Source: Candidatus Saccharimonadota bacterium | Lineage (GTDB): Bacteria > Patescibacteria > Saccharimonadia > Saccharimonadales > Nanosyncoccaceae | DNA: 33,923 nt | Assembly: GCA_017429465.1 (NCBI GenBank) | Contig: JAFROU010000071.1 | Span: forward strand, 1-33,923 | Direction: 5' to 3' | Shown here: positions 1 through 6,875 of the stretch, piece after piece | How positions within the stretch are numbered: the first letter of the stretch is position 1 | How the letters are laid out: the number at the start of each line of letters is the position of its first letter | Translations under genes and position numbers: made by a program | The notes under the pieces: generated by a model | What the model saw: the letters and a program-made list of their open reading frames with translations, nothing else | The model's database searches: none | What the model was told of the DNA's origin: nothing

Positions 1-153
1 GCAATAAAAACCATAAGCAGTCAATGCTTATTAAATATAACCACAAACTTTTCAATAAATTTCACATGTGGTTGACAAACTACATTAATTTTGATATCCC
101 TGTAAAACAGGGAATTATTTAAAATTATTGCGTGAAAAGTACAAAATTTTCAA
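1..153. other. Intergenic DNA with small hairpins, no gene seen
   Basis: No convincing coding sequence is seen. The stretch is AT-rich and has three inverted repeats: a 7-bp stem with 5-nt loop at 13-31 (ATAAGCA/TGCTTAT), a 7-bp stem with a long loop at 39-73 (AACCACA/TGTGGTT), and a 6-bp stem with 3-nt loop at 98-112 (CCCTGT/ACAGGG). It lies beyond the valS terminator. It may hold control signals for a gene left of the window; its role is unknown. Confidence 0.4.
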
Positions 154-184
154 TCAAAAAAAATAGCCGCAACAAGCGGCTATT
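154..184 (-). terminator. Rho-independent terminator of valS
   Basis: A perfect 9-bp stem (AATAGCCGC at 162-170 with GCGGCTATT at 176-184) and a 5-nt loop. Read on the minus strand it is followed by a run of eight U. It begins 14 nt after the valS stop codon. Confidence 0.9.
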
Positions 185-197
185 CTTAGATTAAAAC

Positions 198-2783
198 CTA
201 GGAAATAACATCTAATTCCTGCTTCAACCGATCAATTAGTGCACTCTTTTCCGTAATTGCATCGCGCGTTTCTTTAACTAAGTTTGCAGGTGCACGCTCA
301 ACATATTTTGGATTCATCATCCTGGTATTAAGCGCGTCTAGCTCTCTACCAATTGCTAAAATCCTCTCTGTTAAAGACTCCTTATATTTTGCAACAACAT
401 CGCCAGGAACATCAAGATATATTTCATGGTTAGCCAAAGCTAATCGAATTCCCCTTGGCTGACCTTCCGTAGTGTCAATTGATTTGACATGAGAAAGTGT
501 CTGGATTAACTCAAGATTATCTGAAACTAATGAGTCATCGCCATAGAGCAATCCGTATTTCTTACCGCCAGGAACGGCCTGAATTGTTGCTCTCACCTCT
601 GTTACGACCGAAATTAATCGTTCAAAGTTTTCCGCTGAAATTGGATCAAATTGTAGGGCGGCAGGCCAATCTTTAGACATTACAAAACCCTCAGTCCATG
701 ACAAATTCTGCCAAATCGTTTCAGTAACAAATGGCGCAAAAGGATGAAGCATCACTAAAATTTGCTCCAACGTAGTTTTTAACAGGGAAACATTCCTAAA
801 TATCTTTTGCGATTCTAGGAACCAATCAGCATATTTATCCCAAATTGTAGAATAAAGCGTCTCCACAGCCTCAGCAAAACGATATTCATCCATCGCCTTT
901 TCAACTTGCATACGACAATCATTCAACTCACGACAGATCCAATCTTCGCCCATATTCTCTGTAGTATAATCCGATTCATCATCGTTCTCATCAACCATAT
1001 TTTGAATAAAACGAGCCACATTCCATAACTTATTACAGAGATTACGCCCAGCCACTACTGCATCCTCAGAGAAGGCTTGGTTCATACCGGCTGAACGACC
1101 TCTGAGAATGCCCAATCGGAAAGCATCAGAACCATACTTCGAAACTAGCTCAATCGGGTTAATAACATTACCCTTAGACTTACTCATCTTCTTGCCATGT
1201 GCATCTAGTACTAGACCATGTAGATAGACTTCTCTGAATGGCACCTCACCGGTGACATAAAGACCCATCATAATCATGCGAGCAACCCAAGCAAAGAGAA
1301 TATCTGCCCCCGTTTCCATCACATTGAGTGGATAGTACGGGTTTTCTTGGTTTTCTTCCCAGTTGGTGCAGACGATTGGCCAATGTGCAGAAGAGAACCA
1401 AGTATCAAAAGTATCTTCGTCACGCACATAGTGCACGCCTCCAACCTCAATATCAGTCAGGTTAGTGCGACGATCAAAAATCCAATCTGGAGCATCTGGA
1501 GCATCCATTGTAGTTTTTCTAAACATCGGAATTGCAATGCCCCAAGGAATCTGACGGGAAATATTCCAGTCCTTAAGTCCCTGAAGATAGTTGATTAAAA
1601 CCTTCTTCTTATTCTCTGGATAAAACTTAATCTCGTCTCGCTCTAGATGCTCAATTGCGGTCTTAGCTAGACGCTCAACATCGATAAACCATTGCTCTTT
1701 CAAGGTTGGCTCAATCACCGTATCGCACTTATAACAATGCGCCACCGCATGAGTAATCTTCTTCTCACCTCTGAGCAGTCCCTGTTCTTTTAAGTCCTTC
1801 AAAACTTGTTTGCGGCACTCCTCTGTAGTAAGGCCCACATATCTGTCACCAGCAGTCTGTAGCATATGACCATCTTCAGAAATTACCACAATCCTTGGCA
1901 AATCATGACGCACACCAACTTCATAGTCATCAAAATCGTGTGCAGGGGTAATCTTTACTGCCCCTGTACCAAATTCCATATCGGCGTGTTCATCAGTAAT
2001 CACTGGAATTTCCCGATCAGTTAAAGGCAGATGTACCATTTTACCCACAAGGGAACTGTAACGCTCGTCATTTGGATTCACTGCCACCGCGGCATCACCG
2101 AATAAGGTCTCAGGACGAGTGGTAGAAACCACCACCTCTCCACCGTCATAGGTATATGCAATATCCCAGAGATAACCGACCTCATCTTTGTGTGAAACCT
2201 CTATATCAGCAAAAGCCGTCTGATGTTTTGGACAGTAATTCACCAACTTCTCACCTCTGTAAATCATGCCGTCCTGCCACATTTTTTCAAATGTGCTGTA
2301 GACCCTGCTAACCACATTTTCGTCAAGCGTGAACGTCAAATCATTCCAAGCACAAGAAGCACCGAGAGAACGAACCTGCAACTCCATATTTCCTCTCTGT
2401 TCTTGCACAAAATCCCAAACCCTGGCGTAAAGCTCATCGCGTGAGTATTCAAAACGCGTATGTCCAGTCTTTTCTAGTGCCTTTTCGTACACGACCCAGG
2501 TTTCAAAACCAGCATGATCCGCCCCTGGAATATACCAAGTAGAACGACCACGCAAACGGTAATAACGAGTCAACGAATCTTCAAGCGCAATAGTCAGACC
2601 ATGCCCAATATGTAAATTTCCGTTTGCATTTGGGGGTGGCATCACAATCGAGAAAGAATAATCCGTCTCGTCCTCCGTACCGTTATACTGCATCACTTTC
2701 GGTGAAAAAACACCGCTAGCTTCCCATGCAGCGTAAATATCTGTTTCAAAATCCCCCGGTTCGTAAGAAGTTGCAAATTTCAT
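198..2783 (-). CDS. valS: Valine--tRNA ligase
   Basis: Cytoplasmic class I aminoacyl-tRNA synthetase that charges tRNA-Val with valine and edits mischarged threonine. The HIGH signature is at residues 58-61 (context NLHIGHGL) after the typical PPPNANG stretch, and the KMSKS loop is near residue 530 (GKKMSKSKGN). The long insert between them is the CP1 editing domain. The C-terminal ~60 residues are a charged coiled coil, as in full-length ValRS. Length is 861 aa, normal for the family. A longer reading (start at 2801) would add MCYDTI, but that upstream ATG lies inside the promoter, so the start MKFATS at 2783 is chosen. The -10 box ends 6 nt before this ATG, so the mRNA is probably leaderless. 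Monocistronic, with its own terminator. Confidence 0.97.
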   Translation of the reverse strand: MKFATSYEPGDFETDIYAAWEASGVFSPKVMQYNGTEDETDYSFSIVMPPPNANGNLHIGHGLTIALEDSLTRYYRLRGRSTWYIPGADHAGFETWVVYEKALEKTGHTRFEYSRDELYARVWDFVQEQRGNMELQVRSLGASCAWNDLTFTLDENVVSRVYSTFEKMWQDGMIYRGEKLVNYCPKHQTAFADIEVSHKDEVGYLWDIAYTYDGGEVVVSTTRPETLFGDAAVAVNPNDERYSSLVGKMVHLPLTDREIPVITDEHADMEFGTGAVKITPAHDFDDYEVGVRHDLPRIVVISEDGHMLQTAGDRYVGLTTEECRKQVLKDLKEQGLLRGEKKITHAVAHCYKCDTVIEPTLKEQWFIDVERLAKTAIEHLERDEIKFYPENKKKVLINYLQGLKDWNISRQIPWGIAIPMFRKTTMDAPDAPDWIFDRRTNLTDIEVGGVHYVRDEDTFDTWFSSAHWPIVCTNWEENQENPYYPLNVMETGADILFAWVARMIMMGLYVTGEVPFREVYLHGLVLDAHGKKMSKSKGNVINPIELVSKYGSDAFRLGILRGRSAGMNQAFSEDAVVAGRNLCNKLWNVARFIQNMVDENDDESDYTTENMGEDWICRELNDCRMQVEKAMDEYRFAEAVETLYSTIWDKYADWFLESQKIFRNVSLLKTTLEQILVMLHPFAPFVTETIWQNLSWTEGFVMSKDWPAALQFDPISAENFERLISVVTEVRATIQAVPGGKKYGLLYGDDSLVSDNLELIQTLSHVKSIDTTEGQPRGIRLALANHEIYLDVPGDVVAKYKESLTERILAIGRELDALNTRMMNPKYVERAPANLVKETRDAITEKSALIDRLKQELDVIS

Positions 2784-2798
2784 AATAGTATCATAACA
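2784..2798 (-). promoter_or_regulatory. valS extended -10 promoter, leaderless
   Basis: On the minus strand TGT-TATGAT (box at 2795-2790) sits 6 nt before the ATG at 2783. No good -35 box and no Shine-Dalgarno (SD) sequence is visible. Transcription would begin at or next to the A of ATG. Confidence 0.7.
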
Positions 2799-2857
2799 CA
2801 TACAGAGATAAAATTAAAACACTTAAAGTCACCTCTCTTCCCAAAAAAGCAAAAAAG

Positions 2858-2866
2858 TGCTAGAAT
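2858..2866 (+). promoter_or_regulatory. tRNA-Gln extended -10 promoter
   Basis: TGC-TAGAAT lies 10 nt before the mature 5' end of tRNA-Gln. No strong -35 hexamer is seen. Confidence 0.6.
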
Positions 2867-2876
2867 ATTCTAGCAA

Positions 2877-2951
2877 TGGGCCTTCGCCAAGTGGTAAGGC
2901 ACTGGGTTTTGGTCCCAGCATTCGCAGGTTCGAATCCTGCAGGCCCAGCCA
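2877..2951 (+). tRNA. tRNA-Gln (anticodon TTG)
   Basis: A full cloverleaf can be drawn. The acceptor stem is TGGGCCT/AGGCCCA (2877-2883 with 2941-2947). The anticodon arm is CTGGG-TTTTGGT-CCCAG with TTG at positions 34-36, and the T-arm contains GGTTCGAATCC. The discriminator is G, and CCA is encoded in the genome. It decodes CAA, and CAG by wobble. Confidence 0.97.
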
Positions 2952-2964
2952 AGCATACGAAAAG

Positions 2965-2990
2965 TAGACCCGCAAGGTCTAATTTTTTTT
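2965..2990 (+). terminator. Terminator after tRNA-Gln, overlapping the next gene's stop
   Basis: A 6-bp stem TAGACC/GGTCTA (2965-2970 with 2976-2981) with loop CGCAA, followed by A and a run of eight T on the plus strand. The last stem bases are also the stop codon of the convergent CYTH gene. Confidence 0.8.
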
Positions 2991-3572
2991 CTTAAATTTT
3001 TCTTCTTTTGCCCAATCCGGCCTTTCGCACTCAAAAGTAATAACCGGGGTATGTAAATTTACAATATCCATATCTACGCCATAATAATGGTGATAAGTTG
3101 AATCCACAGAACCAAATTTCGCTTTCTTTCTATCTAAACCAAGCATTTTGGCGGTTTCCCAGACTTTTTGTTCACTTGGCCCTTCAATCTCTAGAAAAGT
3201 CGGGATCCAAGGCCAAGTGTCAATATCAAATTCTATATCATCAAGTTTCCAAGATTCACGATAAGTTTCTTGTGTAGCCTTTAGGCGTAATCCACAACTT
3301 TGCAAAAATAAAATAGCTTTATCATAGTCATCCACCTCAACATTCACCTCTTTAGTGCCCATAATTGAGGTATCATCCGAAACATTTTTATACGTCATAA
3401 CAATTCGGTTACCCTCATCACGTACTCTTGCAAAACAATGCTCGCCAAGATCAAACACTACTCTCTTCATTAGCACTTCTGGCTTTTTACACTCCGCGCC
3501 GAGACTGCGCAACTTCTTGCGGATTTCATCTTTATCAATATCTAAAAACTGCGCCTCTATCTCATTATTCAT
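2979..3572 (-). CDS. CYTH-domain protein (CyaB/triphosphatase-like)
   Basis: 197 aa, the size of a single CYTH domain, a tunnel-fold family that includes class IV adenylate cyclase CyaB and thiamine-triphosphatase-type enzymes acting on triphosphate substrates. Visible signs are the N-terminal ExEx motif (E4, E6), basic residues in ARVRDEG and TYKN, a KEVNVEVDD strand, and the block around WPWIPTFLEIEG that is typical of this family. The normal ExExK lysine is glutamine here (residue 8), which may alter activity. A TATAAT box ends 6 nt before the ATG, so the transcript is probably leaderless. The 3' end meets the tRNA-Gln terminator. The family is secure from the sequence; the substrate is not, and 'adenylate cyclase' should not be assumed. 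Confidence 0.85.
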   Translation of the reverse strand: MNNEIEAQFLDIDKDEIRKKLRSLGAECKKPEVLMKRVVFDLGEHCFARVRDEGNRIVMTYKNVSDDTSIMGTKEVNVEVDDYDKAILFLQSCGLRLKATQETYRESWKLDDIEFDIDTWPWIPTFLEIEGPSEQKVWETAKMLGLDRKKAKFGSVDSTYHHYYGVDMDIVNLHTPVITFECERPDWAKEEKFKKKN

Positions 3573-3578
3573 ACTAGA

Positions 3579-3584
3579 ATTATA
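3579..3584 (-). promoter_or_regulatory. -10 box of CYTH gene, leaderless
   Basis: A perfect TATAAT on the minus strand ends 6 nt before the ATG at 3572. It has no TGN extension, no SD and no obvious -35. Confidence 0.65.
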
Positions 3585-3595
3585 ACTCTAAATAT

Positions 3596-4174
3596 TCACA
3601 AATCCTTTGCTTTTATAATTCTTCTTGGCAGCCATTTAGCACTATTAAGCTCCCATATTATTCTTGAAACTAAAGTATTAATCTCTTCCTCTTTAAATCC
3701 GCGCTCTCCCCAAGACACCAATATTGCTACAATCTCATAGGCAAACATCTTGAAGGCTTCGTCTTTTATATCGGCGTTATAACCCTGCCACATCTTTAAT
3801 AGCTGATCTTTAAAAGAGCAGATTAAAAGATAAAAATAGTTCACACTACCGGTTCGAAGACCAGCCCGAAAAACTGTTTGATGCAAAAAGATAAAAACTA
3901 ATAGTTTTTTAAAAACTCTTCGTACGTCAAAACCCCTGTCTATTTCGCGCCTCAATCTATGATTCCACTCATCTAAAACACCTCTATTTATTTTTGTCTG
4001 AATATCCCGCACACTTCCAAAGTGCCGATAAATCGTTGCTCGTCCAAGCTGAGAACTCTTAGCAAGCTCTTTAAAAGACACTAAAACTCCATTTTTCTCA
4101 ACTAGATTCAGATAAGATATTATAATCCGTCGTTCATTTTCACAAAAAAGCAAATTATTCTTTATGTTTCCCAC
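3596..4174 (-). CDS. TetR/AcrR-like transcriptional regulator
   Basis: 192 aa, the usual size for a one-domain-plus-ligand-pocket TetR regulator. Residues about 15-60 form the N-terminal helical DNA-binding unit: a helix, then SFKELAKSSQLGRATIYRHF, in which the ATIYRHF recognition helix is the family signature. The remaining ~130 residues are helical and hydrophobic, as expected for the dimer and effector domain, and match no ligand class I know. The start is GTG at 4174; an ATG just upstream is out of frame. A minus-strand TATAGA box ends 6 nt before it. The gene is divergent from the MurE-like gene with only 39 bp between them, so it may regulate that gene, itself, or both. The target is unknown. 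Confidence 0.75.
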   Translation of the reverse strand: MGNIKNNLLFCENERRIIISYLNLVEKNGVLVSFKELAKSSQLGRATIYRHFGSVRDIQTKINRGVLDEWNHRLRREIDRGFDVRRVFKKLLVFIFLHQTVFRAGLRTGSVNYFYLLICSFKDQLLKMWQGYNADIKDEAFKMFAYEIVAILVSWGERGFKEEEINTLVSRIIWELNSAKWLPRRIIKAKDL

Positions 4175-4180
4175 CGCGCA

Positions 4181-4186
4181 TCTATA
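4181..4186 (-). promoter_or_regulatory. -10 box of TetR-like gene
   Basis: Minus-strand TATAGA ends 6 nt before the GTG start. It shares a 39-bp divergent spacer with the MurE-like promoter, a natural place for an operator. No clear palindromic operator is seen. Confidence 0.5.
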
Positions 4187-4197
4187 CCTCTAAAATA

Positions 4198-4206
4198 TGT
4201 TAAAAT
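4198..4206 (+). promoter_or_regulatory. Extended -10 promoter of MurE-like gene
   Basis: TGT-TAAAAT ends 7 nt before the ATG at 4214. No SD is present, so a leaderless transcript is predicted. Confidence 0.6.
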
Positions 4207-4213
4207 TGTAAAT

Positions 4214-5458
4214 ATGAAAGAAAAGCTAGAAAAACTACCTTTTTATAACCAAGCAGTTCTGCCTTATCACTGGGTAAAGTCTGCTTTTTCTGCCATTCGC
4301 TATAGGTTCCCAGCCAAAAAAATGCGTGTTATCGGCGTAACCGGCACCAACGGTAAAACAACTACCTGTTTTATGATCTGGAAAATGCTTAATGAGTCTG
4401 GACACAAAGCTGGCCTAATGACCACCGTCGCCTGGGGCGTTGATCGTCTGCATCAACAGATTGAACATATGACCACTGTTGATTCTACAACACTTAATCA
4501 GCGCATGCGCGCCATCGCTGATAGCGGCGCCGAATTTCTGGTTCTTGAAGTCACATCCCACGCCATGGTTCAGTTTCGCACTCTAGGCGTACCAATCGAA
4601 ATTGCTGTTATGACTAATGTCACACACGAGCATCTCGACTATCACAAGACCTTCGCCAACTATCGAGATGCTAAGCGCAAACTTTTCAAAAAAGCCAAAT
4701 TTGGCGTCATTAACGCCGACGATCCATCCGCAAAATACTTCAAAGAAGATGTTAAAGCTAACATCACCTACGGCATTCAATCTGGTAGCCAAAGAGCCAC
4801 TAATGTTGAGCTAAAAACCTCTGGAGTATCCTACAAGAGTGGGGAATTAAACATTAAAACTCAGCTCCCTGGCGAATTCAACGTTTACAACTCCCTTGCC
4901 GCCGCCTGCGTTGGCCAAAAACTTGGTCTTACAAAAGAGCAAATCGAACATGGCATCGGCGCCCTAAAAGAAGTCGAAGGTCGCATGAATCGAATTGACG
5001 AAGGTCAAAATTATGAGGTTATCGTCGACTACGCCCACACTCCAGACGCCCTCGAAAAAGTCTTTCTCTCTGTCAAAAACCATAAAGGTAAAATAATCTC
5101 CGTCCATGGTGGCGCTGGTCGCCGTGATGAGTCCACCCGCTTTATCAGGGGTGAAATTCTCGGAAAATATAGCGACGTAGTAATCATTACCGAAGATGAT
5201 TCTAGAGACGAAGACCCAGCTAAAATCGCCGCCGAATTCGTTAAAGGTGCCGAAAAAGCTGGCAAAAAACTAGACAAAGATTTATTCCTGGAGCTCGACC
5301 GCAAAAAATCGCTTTCTAAGGCCCTTAAAATCGCTTCTAAGGGCGACTTAGTGCTTGTGCTTGGTAAGGGACATGAAAAAACTATTTTACGTGCTGACGG
5401 CCCTCATGCGTTTGAAGACATTAAAGTTGTAAAAGAACTGCTTAAAAAATCTAAATAA
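4214..5458 (+). CDS. MurE-like Mur ligase lacking N-terminal domain
   Basis: An ATP-dependent amide ligase of the Mur family, closest in pattern to MurE, which adds the third residue to the peptidoglycan stem peptide. The P-loop GTNGKTT is at residues 44-50. The central-domain blocks TNVTHEHLDYH and AKRKLF (with the lysine that is carbamylated in Mur ligases) are present. C-terminal blocks DYAHTPDALEKVF, GGAGRRD and GKGHE are also present. In MurE the residue-3 selecting motif is DNPR or a variant; here it is DDSRDEDP. The Arg is kept, which is usual in diaminopimelate-type enzymes, but Pro is replaced. At 414 aa it is about 80 residues shorter than typical MurE. Only ~40 residues precede the P-loop, so the UDP-binding first domain is missing. 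It starts 7 nt after a -10 box, with no SD. The substrate is uncertain. Confidence 0.88.
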   Translation: MKEKLEKLPFYNQAVLPYHWVKSAFSAIRYRFPAKKMRVIGVTGTNGKTTTCFMIWKMLNESGHKAGLMTTVAWGVDRLHQQIEHMTTVDSTTLNQRMRAIADSGAEFLVLEVTSHAMVQFRTLGVPIEIAVMTNVTHEHLDYHKTFANYRDAKRKLFKKAKFGVINADDPSAKYFKEDVKANITYGIQSGSQRATNVELKTSGVSYKSGELNIKTQLPGEFNVYNSLAAACVGQKLGLTKEQIEHGIGALKEVEGRMNRIDEGQNYEVIVDYAHTPDALEKVFLSVKNHKGKIISVHGGAGRRDESTRFIRGEILGKYSDVVIITEDDSRDEDPAKIAAEFVKGAEKAGKKLDKDLFLELDRKKSLSKALKIASKGDLVLVLGKGHEKTILRADGPHAFEDIKVVKELLKKSK

Positions 5459-5481
5459 AAATAGCCCCCGTAGGGGCTATT
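5452..5481 (-). terminator. Terminator of Mur-like pseudoenzyme gene
   Basis: A 9-bp stem AATAGCCCC/GGGGCTATT (5460-5468 with 5473-5481) with a CGTA loop. On the minus strand it is followed by a U-rich tract (5459-5452). It lies between two convergent genes. The plus-strand side has no U-tract, so it should act mainly on the minus-strand gene. Confidence 0.85.
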
Positions 5482-5482
5482 C

Positions 5483-6247
5483 CTAACCTTCTGGATTATA
5501 GTTACCAATACCGTCGGCAATTGCTTCGGGTGAAATCTTCAAAGCTGTTGCCACGGCAGCTGCACAAGCCATATAAGATACCGAGGTTTCTCCCGGCACG
5601 AACGTCGCCACCGTAAAACGGTTTGATCCTAGAGATAATTCTGCCTCTGCGCCCTTCTTATAGAGCGTTGATTTTTCAATCCTTAAGGTAGCCATCTTCT
5701 TTGTACCATAAGTCATTGTTTCCTTTTTACCATTAAAAGAGGCGGCAAACTTATCGTAATTAATATCATCTTGATTAACGACCACAATTTCTGGATTAAG
5801 ATCAAATACCGTTGTTTCGTCCCTTACAAACTCTTCCGCCGAAGGCGAATCTAGTGATGGAGAAACAAAATCCGTTAATGCGGCCACGTAAACAGGCAAA
5901 TCGAAAAAGACATTATTCTTCAGGGAATCAGCTGGCGCCGTAACAACTACGTATGTAGCACCGGCTTTCCATGCATCGCTAAGAAACTTATGTAAGGCAC
6001 CAATGCTAAAAGGCTTATCTGATGCCAGCACGGCAACGTGATGTCCAGCCACATTTAATATTTCATGAACATAATGTGCAACCACCGCTTTTCCCGTACT
6101 TCCAGTGATACAAATAAGCTTCATATCCTTAATTGGGTGACCATAATAGGCCCCTAATACTTTAGCTTTTACTCTCTGGGTACGAGTTTTGAAACTGACA
6201 CTTTTCGTTTGGGTTTTATTGTCCGGGGTTTCTTCACTCTTTTCCAT
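5483..6247 (-). CDS. Mur-ligase-like protein, probably catalytically dead
   Basis: 254 aa, related to the central domain of MurE-type ligases but degenerate. The nucleotide loop reads ITGSTGKAVV (residues 48-57) instead of GTNGKTT. The segment equal to NVTHEHLDYH reads DFVSPSLDSP, so the catalytic His/Glu are gone. The carbamylated-lysine block reads ETTVFD. The protein ends at the central/C-terminal domain junction (GIGNYNPEG), so the third domain is missing. The first ~40 residues are charged and low-complexity. The start at 6247 (MEKSEE) is preferred over a longer reading to 6298 because a TGT-TATAGT box ends 6 nt before it. The frame is open and it has its own promoter and terminator, so it is probably a functional pseudoenzyme or scaffold rather than debris. 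It lies convergent with the active MurE-like gene. Confidence 0.75.
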   Translation of the reverse strand: MEKSEETPDNKTQTKSVSFKTRTQRVKAKVLGAYYGHPIKDMKLICITGSTGKAVVAHYVHEILNVAGHHVAVLASDKPFSIGALHKFLSDAWKAGATYVVVTAPADSLKNNVFFDLPVYVAALTDFVSPSLDSPSAEEFVRDETTVFDLNPEIVVVNQDDINYDKFAASFNGKKETMTYGTKKMATLRIEKSTLYKKGAEAELSLGSNRFTVATFVPGETSVSYMACAAAVATALKISPEAIADGIGNYNPEG

Positions 6248-6253
6248 AACTTT

Positions 6254-6262
6254 ACTATAACA
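6254..6262 (-). promoter_or_regulatory. Extended -10 promoter of Mur-like gene, leaderless
   Basis: Minus-strand TGT-TATAGT ends 6 nt before the ATG at 6247. No SD is visible. Confidence 0.65.
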
Positions 6263-6277
6263 CATTTTTTTAAGATG

Positions 6278-6286
6278 TGGTATAAT
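6278..6286 (+). promoter_or_regulatory. Promoter of the tRNA-Arg transcript
   Basis: TGG-TATAAT, a perfect extended -10. The tRNA begins 88 nt downstream, so the precursor has an unusually long leader. Confidence 0.65.
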
Positions 6287-6329
6287 ATGCCTTATCACGT
6301 TTTCGGCGTGACGTTCATTACATTTCTAG

Positions 6330-6369
6330 GTGGATGTTTTTGGTCGGAGCAATCCGTGAAAGCGTCCAC
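6330..6369 (+). other. Structured RNA hairpin in the tRNA-Arg leader
   Basis: Twelve consecutive pairs (5' arm 6330-6341, 3' arm 6358-6369, three of them G-U) enclose a small asymmetric bulge (GGT/T). A 4-bp stem CGGA/TCCG follows, capped by a GCAA tetraloop (6349-6352). It ends 4 nt before the mature tRNA 5' end. It could be a processing signal, a small RNA released by RNase P cleavage, or a regulatory leader. The function is unknown and the pairing was worked out by eye. Confidence 0.5.
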
Positions 6370-6373
6370 ATTT

Positions 6374-6450
6374 GCGCCCGTAGCTCAGCTGGATAGAGCG
6401 TCAGATTGCGGATCTGAAGGTCGTAGGTTCGAATCCTGTCGGGCGTACCA
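6374..6450 (+). tRNA. tRNA-Arg (anticodon GCG)
   Basis: Acceptor GCGCCCG/CGGGCGT (G1-U72 wobble), D-arm AGCTCAGCTGGATAGAGC, anticodon arm TCAGA-TTGCGGA-TCTGA with GCG at 34-36, T-arm with GGTTCGAATCC, discriminator A and encoded CCA. It reads CGC and CGU. Most bacteria use an ACG anticodon with inosine for this box. Confidence 0.95.
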
Positions 6451-6457
6451 AAAAAAG

Positions 6458-6483
6458 AAGACTCCTTTGGGTCTTTTTTTATT
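6458..6483 (+). terminator. Terminator after tRNA-Arg
   Basis: A 7-bp stem AAGACTC/GGGTCTT (one G-U pair) with loop CTTT, followed by a T-rich tract. It starts 7 nt after the tRNA CCA end. Confidence 0.85.
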
Positions 6484-6494
6484 ATTATCTATCT

Positions 6495-6500
6495 TATGAT
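6495..6500 (+). promoter_or_regulatory. Probable -10 box of tRNA-Ser/DUF4190/HIT unit
   Basis: TATGAT lies 12 nt before the tRNA-Ser 5' end. It has no TGN extension and no clear -35. No terminator separates this tRNA from the next two genes, so they may share the transcript. Confidence 0.4.
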
Positions 6501-6512
6501 AAAATAAGACAC

Positions 6513-6602
6513 GGAAGCGTGGCCGAGTGGTTGAAGGCGCACGACTCGAAATCGTGTGGGCCCTCACGGGTCTCGGAGGTTCGAATCCTCTCGCTTCCGC
6601 CA
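6513..6602 (+). tRNA. tRNA-Ser (anticodon CGA)
   Basis: Class II tRNA with a long variable arm. Acceptor GGAAGCG/CGCTTCC, anticodon arm CACGA-CTCGAAA-TCGTG with CGA at 34-36, variable stem GGGCCCTCACGGGTCTC, T-arm GAGGTTCGAATCCTC, discriminator G and encoded CCA. It decodes UCG. Confidence 0.95.
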
Positions 6603-6621
6603 ATCATAAAAAAGGGGCAAC

Positions 6622-6846
6622 ATGAGTAAAAAACAAGATAATAGCATGAACGCTTATGCCATCATATCGTTCGTTTTACCACTTATCGGAATAATCGCTT
6701 TTGCGATTCCATTAAGTATTGCATCAATTGTCTGTGCAACAATATTTTTATCTAAAAGCAAGAATGACACGTATAAACCGCTTGCCATCATCGGAATTGT
6801 TCTAAGCGTAATTGAGATAATAGTCATGCTAATAGCATTTAGCTAA
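6622..6846 (+). CDS. DUF4190-like small membrane protein
   Basis: 74 aa with a short polar N-terminus (about 10 residues) and two hydrophobic helices (about 11-43 and 53-73). A short basic/polar turn containing SKSKNDTYKP joins them. This helix-turn-helix pattern, with small residues near the turn, resembles the DUF4190 family of two-pass inner-membrane proteins of unknown function. A purine-rich SD (AAGGGG) lies about 6 nt upstream. The gene starts 19 nt after tRNA-Ser with no terminator between, so it may be read from the tRNA promoter. The HIT gene follows after 29 bp. No function can be given beyond membrane location. Confidence 0.7.
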   Translation: MSKKQDNSMNAYAIISFVLPLIGIIAFAIPLSIASIVCATIFLSKSKNDTYKPLAIIGIVLSVIEIIVMLIAFS

Positions 6847-6875
6847 TCATTATCATCGAACTAAAAGGAGTATCT

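Noticed and set aside
72..100. TTGACA followed at 17 bp by TATCCC on the plus strand
   Set aside because: The -10 is poor and the only plus-strand product would run into the convergent valS terminator; no gene follows.
6209..6499. Plus-strand open frame of about 96 codons that runs through tRNA-Arg
   Set aside because: Its second half is the translation of the tRNA (PVAQLDRASDCGSEGRRFESC pattern is a known false product), and the -10 box touches its internal ATG, leaving no room for a start.
6385..6603. Minus-strand open frame antisense to tRNA-Arg and tRNA-Ser
   Set aside because: It is the reverse complement of two tRNA genes; no promoter, SD or independent coding signal.
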